Shown: piece after piece, positions 1 to 5,886 of the stretch
How positions within the stretch are numbered: position 1 is the stretch's first letter
How the letters are laid out: each line of letters starts with the position of its first letter
Assembly: GCA_903879995.1 (NCBI GenBank)
Contig: CAIRNW010000118.1
Coordinates: 1-6,278, forward strand
Origin: an uncultured Bacteroidota bacterium
GTDB lineage: Bacteria > Bacteroidota > Bacteroidia > Chitinophagales > Chitinophagaceae
Direction: 5' to 3'
DNA length: 6,278 nucleotides
The notes under the pieces: generated by a model
Seen by the model: only the letters and a program-made list of their open reading frames with translations
What the model was told of the DNA's origin: nothing
The model's database searches: none
Made by a program: the position numbers and the translations under genes

Positions 1-399
1 GAAATAACCGCTCCAGGAGATGGCTACCACAATGTTTCCAATGGCATATTCCAAAATAAGCGCCCAACCAATAATCCACGCAATCAATTCCCCAAAAACT
101 ACATAAGAATAAGTATATGCACTTCCAGCCAACGGAACCCTGCTAGCAAATTCTGCATAGCATAAAGCTGAAAATCCACAAGTTATGGCAGTAATTACAA
201 ATAAAAGTGAAATACCAGGACCACCTTGATATGCGGCTGAACCAATAGTAGAGAAGATGCCAGCGCCAATTACTGCAGCAATGCCCATAAAAGTGAGATC
301 TCTAACCCCTAACACTTTTCGTAGGCCAGATCCAAACTCATGACTTTCTCCTTCTTGTTGTAATTGAGTGAGCGATTTTTTCCTGAATAGTCCTGCCAT
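1..399 (-). CDS. APC-family amino acid permease, N-terminal part (partial at window edge)
   Basis: This is the first 133 codons of an inner-membrane amino acid transporter of the APC superfamily, closest in appearance to the cationic amino acid transporter (CAT/YfnA-like) group. The reading frame is open from the ATG at 399 to the left edge. A hydrophilic cytoplasmic N-terminus of about 34 residues is followed by a first membrane segment (about 35-54) carrying the unwound-helix motif GAGIF (45-49), which binds the amino acid backbone in this family. A second segment (about 62-84) leads into YAEFASRVPLAGSAYTY, a typical CAT-like loop, and a third segment (about 102-125) contains GWALILEY. It starts 18 nt after the polyprenyl synthase stop, so it is probably the last visible gene of the same transcript. 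No Shine-Dalgarno sequence is visible. Family assignment is firm; the substrate cannot be read from this part. Confidence 0.9.
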   Translation of the reverse strand, partial: MAGLFRKKSLTQLQQEGESHEFGSGLRKVLGVRDLTFMGIAAVIGAGIFSTIGSAAYQGGPGISLLFVITAITCGFSALCYAEFASRVPLAGSAYTYSYVVFGELIAWIIGWALILEYAIGNIVVAISWSGYF

Positions 400-417
400 A
401 CAGTAATTACTTAAAAG

Positions 418-1383
418 TTAAACCTGACGTTGAATTAAAAAATCTGCCAGCGATTGTAAAGGAAGTTTCCTGGACGATACAACAGCAATTTGGTCAAGGT
501 CAGCAAGCGCTTGTTCTAGAAATTGTTGTTTTAATTGTAGTGCCCAGTCGTCTACATGACAACTTTTATAAATCGATAGTACTTCCTCCACTTTTTTGGG
601 TTCATGACGACCCTGCCAGTATGATAATCGCTCTTTTGCATTTGAATCAGCTGTCTCGAGAGCGTGTATCAAAAGGAATGTTTTTTTATCTGCCAAAATA
701 TCTCCCCCAACCTGTTTTCCGAATTTAGCGGGATCACCAAACGCATCCAGATAGTCATCCTGCACCTGAAAAGCTAGTCCAAGCTTAAGCCCAAACGAAT
801 ATAAAAGTTGCTGATTTCTTTCTCCGGCTCCTCCAAGAATTGAGCCGATCATCAAAGAAGCCGCAAGCAACACTGAGGTCTTTTTCTCTATCATTTCTAA
901 ATAGGCCGCTAATGAAACTTGTGACTGTTGCTCAAAATCCATATCTAATTGCTGGCCTTCACAAACCTCAATGGCTGTTTTATTGAATAAAGTAAGAATG
1001 GAAGACAAGGAGGCATCAGAAACCTTACTCAAATATTCATAGGCTTTAATCATCATTACATCACCCGCTAATAACGCTGTATTGTTTCCAAATTTCTCAT
1101 GAACAGTCTGTACCCCTCTACGAAGAGGGGCTTTGTCCATGATATCGTCATGTATGAGCGTAAAATTGTGAAAAAGCTCTATGGCAGTTGCCGCGTCCCA
1201 AGCAGAAGGATGTATAGATGAAAAAAGTTCATTTCCCATCAAACAAAGCACGGGGCGTATTCGCTTACCGCCAAGTTGCAAGAAATAATGATTAGGAGCA
1301 TATAAACTTGCGGGAGAAGCTGGAAAATGTTCGCGTTCAAAAAAGTGATTGAATTGCGTGGCTAACTGAGCAAAGGATTGCAT
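418..1383 (-). CDS. all-trans polyprenyl diphosphate synthase (probably geranylgeranyl or farnesyl diphosphate synthase)
   Basis: This 321-residue cytosolic enzyme belongs to the trans-isoprenyl diphosphate synthase family. Such enzymes add isopentenyl diphosphate units to an allylic primer, feeding quinone, undecaprenyl or carotenoid synthesis. Visible motifs are GGKRIRP (38-44), which binds isopentenyl diphosphate; the first Asp-rich motif DDIMD (79-83) followed by PLRRG (86-90); KKT (167-169); the second Asp-rich motif DDYLD (209-213); and a late KK (233-234). All catalytic elements are present and the length is normal. The first Asp-rich motif has the plain DDxxD form, without the two-residue insertion of E. 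coli IspA-type farnesyl synthases. A Phe lies five residues before it (F74), as in archaeal-type geranylgeranyl synthases, so a C20 product is the better guess, but chain length is inference. The ATG at 1383 gives the normal family N-terminus. The gene follows rnr after 39 nt and precedes the permease by 18 nt. Confidence 0.93.
   Translation of the reverse strand: MQSFAQLATQFNHFFEREHFPASPASLYAPNHYFLQLGGKRIRPVLCLMGNELFSSIHPSAWDAATAIELFHNFTLIHDDIMDKAPLRRGVQTVHEKFGNNTALLAGDVMMIKAYEYLSKVSDASLSSILTLFNKTAIEVCEGQQLDMDFEQQSQVSLAAYLEMIEKKTSVLLAASLMIGSILGGAGERNQQLLYSFGLKLGLAFQVQDDYLDAFGDPAKFGKQVGGDILADKKTFLLIHALETADSNAKERLSYWQGRHEPKKVEEVLSIYKSCHVDDWALQLKQQFLEQALADLDQIAVVSSRKLPLQSLADFLIQRQV
1113..1130. 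repeat. GC-rich hairpin inside the polyprenyl synthase gene
   Basis: CCCCTCT (1113-1119) and AGAGGGG (1124-1130) form a perfect 7-bp inverted repeat around a 4-base loop; in the mRNA strand the loop reads UCGU. It encodes the conserved PLRRG just after the first Asp-rich motif, so part of it is forced by the protein. No U-tract follows, so it is not a terminator. Confidence 0.4.
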
Positions 1384-1422
1384 AGCGGAAAGTTAGCTTA
1401 TTTTAATTAGCTATGGATTAGT

Positions 1423-3342
1423 TTACTTTGATTTTTCGGCAGCTAGTACCCATTCAAAATCTAATTGTCGCTTAGTAAGGTTAGCGGCTATTACTTTGAT
1501 CCATAATTTGTCCCCCATTCTAAACTTTCTGCCACTACGCATGCCAAGCAAACAATAGTCCGTTTCAATTAATCTAAAATCATCATACTCACTCAATGAA
1601 CTTAAATGAACGAGCCCCTCACATTTGTGCTCAACCGTTTCAACCCAAAAACCAAAATGAGCCACCCCACTGATTACCCCTTCAAACTCCTCACCCAGAA
1701 AATTTTTCATGTACTGCACTTGCTTGTATTTGTTGGCTGCACGTTCCGCCTCCATAGCTGCTCTTTCCCGGTCACTGGTGTGCTTACACTTTTCTTCCAT
1801 TTTTTTATCGATCCGGGGCTGCTGGTTTAACAGTGAAAACAATACACGATGTACCAATATATCCGGGTAACGACGTATCGGAGAAGTAAAGTGACAATAA
1901 TGTTCGAATCCAAGTCCATAATGCCCCACGTTTTCAGTAGTATATCGAGCTTTTGCCATGGTACGAATACCCAACTGCTCTAATACATGCTGTTCAGGCT
2001 TTCCTTGTACAGTAGATAGTAACTGATTGAATGATGCGGCTATTGCTGCGGAAGAAGAACGATCAAATTCGTGACCAAATTTTCTGGCAAATTCTATGAA
2101 AGGAATTAACCGCTCCTCATCCGGATCATCATGAATCCGGTACGGAAAAGGAACAGGTTTTCCCTCTACCTGCGAAGCAGCAATTTTCTCCGCTACAATA
2201 CGATTGGCTAAGAGCATAAACTCTTCAATCAACTGGTGGGATTCCTTACTTTCCTTTACCATTATACCAACTGGATCTCCTAACTCGTTCAATTTAAATC
2301 GAACCTCTTGTGACGAAAAATTAATGGCTCCATTTCGTATACGTTGTGTACGCATTTGCTGAGCAAAAGTGTGTAATTGCAGCAATTCTTTACTGAACAA
2401 ACCTTCTTTTTCCTCTAAAATGGCTTGAACTTCCTCATAGGTAAATCGATGACAGGAGTGAATTACAGTTTTACCAAGCCACTTCTTAATGATGGCTCCA
2501 CTGGGTTTCATTTCAATAATTACAGAAAAGGTTAATTTATCTTCTTGAGGTCGAAGGGAGCATAAAACATTAGAAATATTCTCCGGCAACATCGGGTTAA
2601 CCCGATCCGGTAAATACACCGATGTACCCCGGGCAAATGATTCTTGATCAAGCTGCCCACCCTCTTCAATATAATGACTGACATCTGCAATATGAATCCC
2701 AATTTCATAATGCCCATTAGGAAGCAATTGAAAAGATAAAGCATCATCAAAATCTTTTGCATCCAAGGGATCGATTGTAAAAGTGCATAAACCACGCAAA
2801 TCTCTTCGGCTGGAAACTTCTTTCGGTGTAATAGCCACTGGAATACGCAAGGACTCTTCAACTGCTTCATCAGAGAACTGTAATGGAAACCCTGCTTCCA
2901 ACAAAATATCCTTCATGGCCGCATCATGTATTCGCTCAGGCGGTAATACCTCGATGACAGCAGCTTGGGGCCTCTTTTCACGATCAGCAGACCAATCAAT
3001 CACACGTGCCAACACGCGGTCTCCATGCTTGGCTCCTTTAAGATCAGTATGATGAATAAAAAAATCTGGCATGGGCTTATCCGTTTCAATGAGCAGAAAA
3101 GCAAAGCCTTTGCCTAATTGAATTTCTCCAATAAACTCCTCACGTTTTCGCTTTAAAACTGTCTTGACAATGCCCTTCATGCGATGTCCCGCTGGTTTAC
3201 GCTCCCGAATTGCAACGGCCACTAAATCACCATGAATAGCTCCATTAAAATCACCAGGTCTAATCAAAATATCATCTGCAATGCCATCAACCATCACATA
3301 CCCCATTCCTGTTCTAGAAATATCTAACGTGCCTTTTAACAA
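1423..3342 (-). CDS. rnr: ribonuclease R (RNase II/RNB family 3'-5' exoribonuclease)
   Basis: RNase R degrades structured RNA processively from the 3' end and acts in mRNA and rRNA turnover. Residues are numbered from the TTG at 3342. Two cold-shock/OB domains (about 2-60 and 65-130) precede the RNB catalytic domain (about 180-505). Its metal-binding signature TIDPLDAKDFDDA (189-201) supplies D191, D197, D199 and D200. HIADVSHY (217-224), LPDRVNPMLPE (244-254) and HFTSPIRRYPD (484-494) are further family signatures. A C-terminal S1 domain (about 552-630) ends the protein. There is no N-terminal helix-turn-helix, as in other short Bacteroidota RNase R proteins. The start is unresolved. The frame stays open to just after a TAG-TAA pair near 3424 and its codons upstream of 3342 are Lys-rich, yet they contain no ATG, GTG or TTG above 3342. 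The likely real start is the ATG at 3401, one base out of frame (see the separate entry). The function call is firm; the N-terminus is not. Confidence 0.95.
   Translation of the reverse strand: MLKGTLDISRTGMGYVMVDGIADDILIRPGDFNGAIHGDLVAVAIRERKPAGHRMKGIVKTVLKRKREEFIGEIQLGKGFAFLLIETDKPMPDFFIHHTDLKGAKHGDRVLARVIDWSADREKRPQAAVIEVLPPERIHDAAMKDILLEAGFPLQFSDEAVEESLRIPVAITPKEVSSRRDLRGLCTFTIDPLDAKDFDDALSFQLLPNGHYEIGIHIADVSHYIEEGGQLDQESFARGTSVYLPDRVNPMLPENISNVLCSLRPQEDKLTFSVIIEMKPSGAIIKKWLGKTVIHSCHRFTYEEVQAILEEKEGLFSKELLQLHTFAQQMRTQRIRNGAINFSSQEVRFKLNELGDPVGIMVKESKESHQLIEEFMLLANRIVAEKIAASQVEGKPVPFPYRIHDDPDEERLIPFIEFARKFGHEFDRSSSAAIAASFNQLLSTVQGKPEQHVLEQLGIRTMAKARYTTENVGHYGLGFEHYCHFTSPIRRYPDILVHRVLFSLLNQQPRIDKKMEEKCKHTSDRERAAMEAERAANKYKQVQYMKNFLGEEFEGVISGVAHFGFWVETVEHKCEGLVHLSSLSEYDDFRLIETDYCLLGMRSGRKFRMGDKLWIKVIAANLTKRQLDFEWVLAAEKSK
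2591..2606. repeat. 16-bp perfect palindrome inside rnr
   Basis: ATCGGGTTAACCCGAT is self-complementary over 16 bases. It covers the codons for DRVNPM in the conserved LPDRVNPMLPE motif of the RNB domain. It is unusually GC-rich for its surroundings. The protein motif restricts the sequence, so coincidence is the default explanation. Confidence 0.4.
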
Positions 3343-3401
3343 AAAGGATTTTGATTTTTGGTTTCTTTCCTTGGTCTTTTTTTTGAATTTTTTCTTCCCA
3401 T
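3336..3401 (-). other. probable true rnr start, displaced by a -1 frame shift at A-runs
   Basis: An ATG at 3401 lies only 2 nt after the lpxK stop (TAA 3406-3404), the place expected for a translationally coupled rnr start. Read without change it gives 21 codons and stops at TAA 3338-3336. Stepping back one base within A6 (3393-3388) or A8 (3384-3377), or adding one A to either run, joins it to the RNase R frame. The result is a Lys/Arg-rich leader of about 20 residues (MGRKKFKKKTKERNQ...) that runs into the cold-shock domain at KGTLDISRTG. Family members from Chitinophagaceae, as I recall them, start just this way. In the ATG frame the A8 run reads TC-A AAA AAA AG, a heptamer of the slippery type. 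Whether this is a sequencing homopolymer error, polymerase slippage, programmed ribosomal shifting or a mutation cannot be decided from the sequence. Confidence 0.6.
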
Positions 3402-3403
3402 AC

Positions 3404-4477
3404 TTAATTGCGTAATTGAAAGTTTACTATAAAATTTTTGACAAGCTTGTCAAACTCCTCTTTCTCGTCAAACAAAAATTCATGACGAACAGGAATCACA
3501 TAAAAGGGAAGGTGTTGTATTGATTTTTCAAATTTTTCAAGACGGACGGCATCTTTTTCGGTTGTAAGGATCATTCCTTTTCCTGGCGTGAGTTTTGAAA
3601 ATTCAGCCTGCATATCATTTAAATCATCTGTAGTAAAAATATGATGATCACGATATTGCAGTTGCCGGTAGTAGGCCGTGTTATGTTCCACCCAACTTTT
3701 CAAAGGCGCTGGATTCGAAATACCGGTTACCAATAATACTTCAGTGGTCAATAAAAGTTGAGCCTCCGTATTATCAATGAGGTGGTAAGGCGCTCCATAA
3801 TTAAGCTTTGTAAAAAAAACTCGCTGGCTGGAGGTTGGCTTAATTTCCTGGATGATGCTTTCTCTTTGTTCAACCGATAAGGCTGGATCACATTTAGTAA
3901 CTAGAATTATATCGGCCTCTTTATAACGACTTTTCAAATCACGCAAGTCCCCAGTTGGCAAATAAAAATCCCTAGTAAATAAATTCGATTGCTCAGTTAA
4001 CAAAATAACAAGCCCAGCTTGAATAGCACGATGCTGAAAAGCGTCATCTAATAAGATTACATCGGTGGCCGGGAAATCATGCAATAGTTCAGGTATAGCC
4101 AAAAGCCTTTCCTCACCTACCGTTATTGCCACAGTGGGATATTTTCGATAAAGCATCAGTGGTTCATCCCCTATCTCTAGAGCCGTTGAAGTGGATGTTG
4201 CGAACGCGTAACCTTTTGTTCTTCTTCGGTAGCCACGACTTAAAGTGGCAAGATGATAGTGGTCTTTTAATAGACCAATCAAGTATTCAATCATGGGTGA
4301 TTTGCCAGTTCCGCCAACAGCCAAATTACCTACCGTAATTAAGGGTATACCAAATGTAGCTGACCGCAACCATTGCTTTTGATAAAAATAGGCGCGTACG
4401 AAAAGTACAGCCCAAAACAAAATCGAGAGTGGCAACAACAACAGTCGAAAGGATCGTAAAAAAAAGTTATAGAACAT
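3404..4477 (-). CDS. lpxK: tetraacyldisaccharide 4'-kinase (lipid A 4'-kinase)
   Basis: LpxK phosphorylates the 4' position of the tetraacyl-disaccharide-1-phosphate lipid A precursor using ATP, at the cytoplasmic face of the inner membrane. The 357-residue protein has the normal family length. An N-terminal hydrophobic helix (about 11-32) anchors it in the membrane. The family's P-loop reads NLAVGGTGKSP (51-61). SRGYRRR (80-86), GDEP (103-106, with the Asp corresponding to the catalytic region of the Aquifex enzyme) and DDAFQHR (144-150) are conserved LpxK motifs. DHH (277-279) and TTEKDAVRL (305-313) in the C-terminal lobe are also typical. Nothing essential is missing. The ATG at 4477 follows the rsmD stop by 9 nt, and the stop lies 2 nt before the likely rnr ATG, so all three are probably cotranscribed. 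Neither the start nor its upstream region shows a Shine-Dalgarno sequence. An 18-bp palindrome sits within its last codons (separate entry). Confidence 0.96.
   Translation of the reverse strand: MFYNFFLRSFRLLLLPLSILFWAVLFVRAYFYQKQWLRSATFGIPLITVGNLAVGGTGKSPMIEYLIGLLKDHYHLATLSRGYRRRTKGYAFATSTSTALEIGDEPLMLYRKYPTVAITVGEERLLAIPELLHDFPATDVILLDDAFQHRAIQAGLVILLTEQSNLFTRDFYLPTGDLRDLKSRYKEADIILVTKCDPALSVEQRESIIQEIKPTSSQRVFFTKLNYGAPYHLIDNTEAQLLLTTEVLLVTGISNPAPLKSWVEHNTAYYRQLQYRDHHIFTTDDLNDMQAEFSKLTPGKGMILTTEKDAVRLEKFEKSIQHLPFYVIPVRHEFLFDEKEEFDKLVKNFIVNFQLRN
3437..3454. repeat. 18-bp perfect palindrome at the 3' end of lpxK
   Basis: TTTGACAAGCTTGTCAAA reads identically on both strands (two 9-base arms, no spacer). 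In the lpxK frame it encodes FDKLVK, about 10 codons before the stop and 35 nt before the likely rnr ATG. In the minus-strand mRNA it could fold as a 7-bp stem with an AGCU loop, followed by AAAUUUUAU. That is not a strong U-tract, so a terminator is unlikely. It could be a protein-binding site or an mRNA hairpin affecting lpxK-rnr expression, or chance. Confidence 0.5.
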
Positions 4478-4486
4478 GTATGAATG

Positions 4487-5023
4487 CTAAGGTACGAAGA
4501 AGCTAAAAACAGTTGTACCATAGTTACGCTCTCGTTCAAATCCTAAAAAGGAATGATAATCGTTTCGAGGTGTATGCTCTAGAACAAATAAACCACCCGG
4601 GGCAAGCAATTTCCTGTTGATTATGATCGTTGGCAATTCATCAATAGTAGTAAGCGCATAAGGCGGGCCCGCAAAAATAAAATCATAAGATCTTGTACAA
4701 TGCTGTAGGAATTGAAAAACATCCTGTTTCACAACAGTAGCATTTTGAATTTCAAAACTGGTCAATGTTTTTTTAATAAACTGAACTTGCTGAGTATCTT
4801 TTTCAACAAGTGTCAATTCTTGCACGCCCCTGGAAGCAAGCTCGTAACTTATACTACCAGTACCCGCAAACAAATCCAATGAGTTAATACTTGTAAAATC
4901 AATTCGGTTCTGCAGTATATTAAATAGCCCCTCTTTAGCAATATCCGTAGTGGGTCGCGTATGTGGCATATGAGTGGGTGGCGAGAACCTTCGACCACCC
5001 AAATTTCCACTTATGATGCGCAT
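4487..5023 (-). CDS. rsmD: 16S rRNA (guanine-N2)-methyltransferase RsmD family
   Basis: RsmD uses S-adenosylmethionine to methylate N2 of G966 (E. coli numbering) in 16S rRNA, during 30S assembly. The 178-residue protein has normal family length. It opens with MRIISGNLGGRRF, the RsmD N-terminal signature. RPTTD (23-27) and EGLFNIL (31-37) follow. LDLFAGTGS (49-57) is the SAM-binding motif I, SRGV (64-67) and VEKD (73-76) complete the cofactor pocket, and AGPPY (118-122) is the catalytic motif IV. Most RsmD proteins have DPPY or DPPF there; here Gly replaces Asp. I recall GPPY in Bacteroidota homologues, so it may be lineage-typical rather than damage. The ATG at 5023 overlaps the end of the DUF3822 gene by 13 nt, and lpxK follows 9 nt after the stop, so translational coupling is likely. 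Family assignment is firm. Confidence 0.94.
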   Translation of the reverse strand: MRIISGNLGGRRFSPPTHMPHTRPTTDIAKEGLFNILQNRIDFTSINSLDLFAGTGSISYELASRGVQELTLVEKDTQQVQFIKKTLTSFEIQNATVVKQDVFQFLQHCTRSYDFIFAGPPYALTTIDELPTIIINRKLLAPGGLFVLEHTPRNDYHSFLGFERERNYGTTVFSFFVP

Positions 5024-5826
5024 ACAGGGTTATTTGTCAGCAAGGTAAAATAATGAGCGGGTAAGGCTTCCGTATCAAAACGAAGAGAGTTGTCGGTAGT
5101 TTGGACATGCAGGAAATAATTTGAAATCTCTTCAAATAAGCGTGAGGCTGGATCAACCAATCCCGCTAATAATAATTGAACTGTATCAGTAGATAAACCA
5201 TGGGCAGCAGTTAATCGTAGTAGATAATATACAATATCCATCTCGTGCTGGTAGTTAAAATAACCTGTAAAAAGTAATCGACTACTTCGAGATAATACAA
5301 TTAAAACCTGGTCAATACCCACATGTAGATGAATGACTCCAGCGTCTTGGTTGGCTGAGCTATCTTTTAACAGTCCTTTGATGGCATGATAATAGGTTAA
5401 ATCTGAAAACCTAGACTCTAATGTTCGAAATAAAATAGTGGGAACCGCGTAGCATAAATAAAATTGCCAGTTGGCAAAAGACTCGTGTAAAAAAAGCAAA
5501 GTGTTTTGGTGCGGATAGGTGACTTTTTGCAATAAATCCAGTTTTGAACGTTCGTACTGCGCTACGGGCATTTGTGTAATTTGGGGCGCATCAAAGCAAA
5601 CCTGAACAGAAAAGGGCGTATCAGAATCATGACCGCATTCAGTAAGGAAGTTGTCAATAAAAGATTCGCTATCCCAATTCTCAAGCTGAAAGAATGCTCC
5701 CTTAACGGGCTGTTGTGTCAAAGGATCTATCCAAAGATAAGCTGCCATATGCTGACCAAAGAGCAGCGAGAGTAGTAGCTTATCGGCGGAGTGTGATGTA
5801 GGCGGGTAAGAAAAGAGAAGCTTCAC
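5011..5826 (-). CDS. DUF3822 family protein of unknown function
   Basis: The sequence resembles the DUF3822 family, found in Bacteroidota and recurrently placed just before rsmD, as here. Its function is unknown, and remote similarity to the actin-like ATPase/PilM-type fold has been suggested for such proteins; I infer no activity. The segment IHLHVGIDQVLIVLSRSSRLLFTGYF, about 50 residues after mid-protein, followed by NYQHEMDIVYYLLRL, has the strand-turn-strand plus helix pattern of the family core. No signal peptide or membrane helix is evident. I prefer the GTG at 5826 (271 residues, starting VKLLFSYPP). A longer reading from a TTG at 5892 would run into the divergent MATE start and consume the whole promoter region. 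An ATG at 5748 would cut off the first conserved strand. The gene is first in the minus-strand block and overlaps rsmD by 13 nt. The family call is fairly sure; the start is uncertain. Confidence 0.8.
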   Translation of the reverse strand: MKLLFSYPPTSHSADKLLLSLLFGQHMAAYLWIDPLTQQPVKGAFFQLENWDSESFIDNFLTECGHDSDTPFSVQVCFDAPQITQMPVAQYERSKLDLLQKVTYPHQNTLLFLHESFANWQFYLCYAVPTILFRTLESRFSDLTYYHAIKGLLKDSSANQDAGVIHLHVGIDQVLIVLSRSSRLLFTGYFNYQHEMDIVYYLLRLTAAHGLSTDTVQLLLAGLVDPASRLFEEISNYFLHVQTTDNSLRFDTEALPAHYFTLLTNNPVCAS

Positions 5827-5856
5827 AAAAAAGTTATTCAGTAGTGCAATGTTACT

Positions 5857-5885
5857 TAAAATTAAATAATTGTAGGTTTGCCCAA
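5857..5885 (-). promoter_or_regulatory. candidate promoter for the minus-strand gene block
   Basis: On the minus strand TAATTTTA (5864-5857) differs from the Bacteroidota -7 consensus TAnnTTTG only in the last base. TTG (5885-5883) lies 18 bases upstream, close to the usual -33 spacing. Transcription would begin near 5850, about 24 nt before the GTG at 5826. Such AT-rich matches occur by chance, so this is tentative. Confidence 0.25.
5873..5880 (+). promoter_or_regulatory. candidate Bacteroidota -7 box for the MATE gene
   Basis: TAGGTTTG matches the Bacteroidota sigma consensus TAnnTTTG exactly. No clear TTTG/TTG -33 element lies about 20 bp upstream (only GTTA near 5851-5854). If used, transcription would start within a few bases of the ATG at 5887, giving an almost leaderless message. 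Confidence 0.35.
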
Positions 5886-5886
5886 C

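Larger units (their letters stand above)
5827..5886. promoter_or_regulatory. divergent intergenic region between DUF3822 gene and MATE gene
   Basis: This AT-rich stretch of about 60 bp separates the two outward-facing genes. It is the only non-coding segment of any size in the window, so the promoters for the six-gene minus-strand block and for the MATE gene are expected here. No terminator-like hairpin or obvious operator repeat was seen. Confidence 0.6.

Noticed and set aside
1394..1413. Inverted repeat TAGCT...AGCTA in the gap between rnr and the polyprenyl synthase gene, as a terminator
   Set aside because: The stem is only 5 bp with a 10-base AT loop and no U-tract, so it is too weak to support a terminator.
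540..1830. Plus-strand open frames opposite the polyprenyl synthase gene and rnr
   Set aside because: They are antisense to well-conserved coding sequence and show no recognisable features.
2532..3052. Open frames inside rnr (minus 2532-2870 and plus 2783-3052)
   Set aside because: They overlap the conserved RNB-domain coding frame and their translations show no domain or family pattern; they are shadows.
4339..4539. Cys- and Phe-rich minus-strand open frame across the rsmD-lpxK junction
   Set aside because: It overlaps the conserved ends of both genes in another frame; the odd composition comes from reading the lpxK membrane helix out of frame.
5572..5775. 67-codon plus-strand open frame antisense to the DUF3822 gene
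   Set aside because: No family resemblance, no promoter-like sequence noticed, and it lies opposite a better-supported gene.
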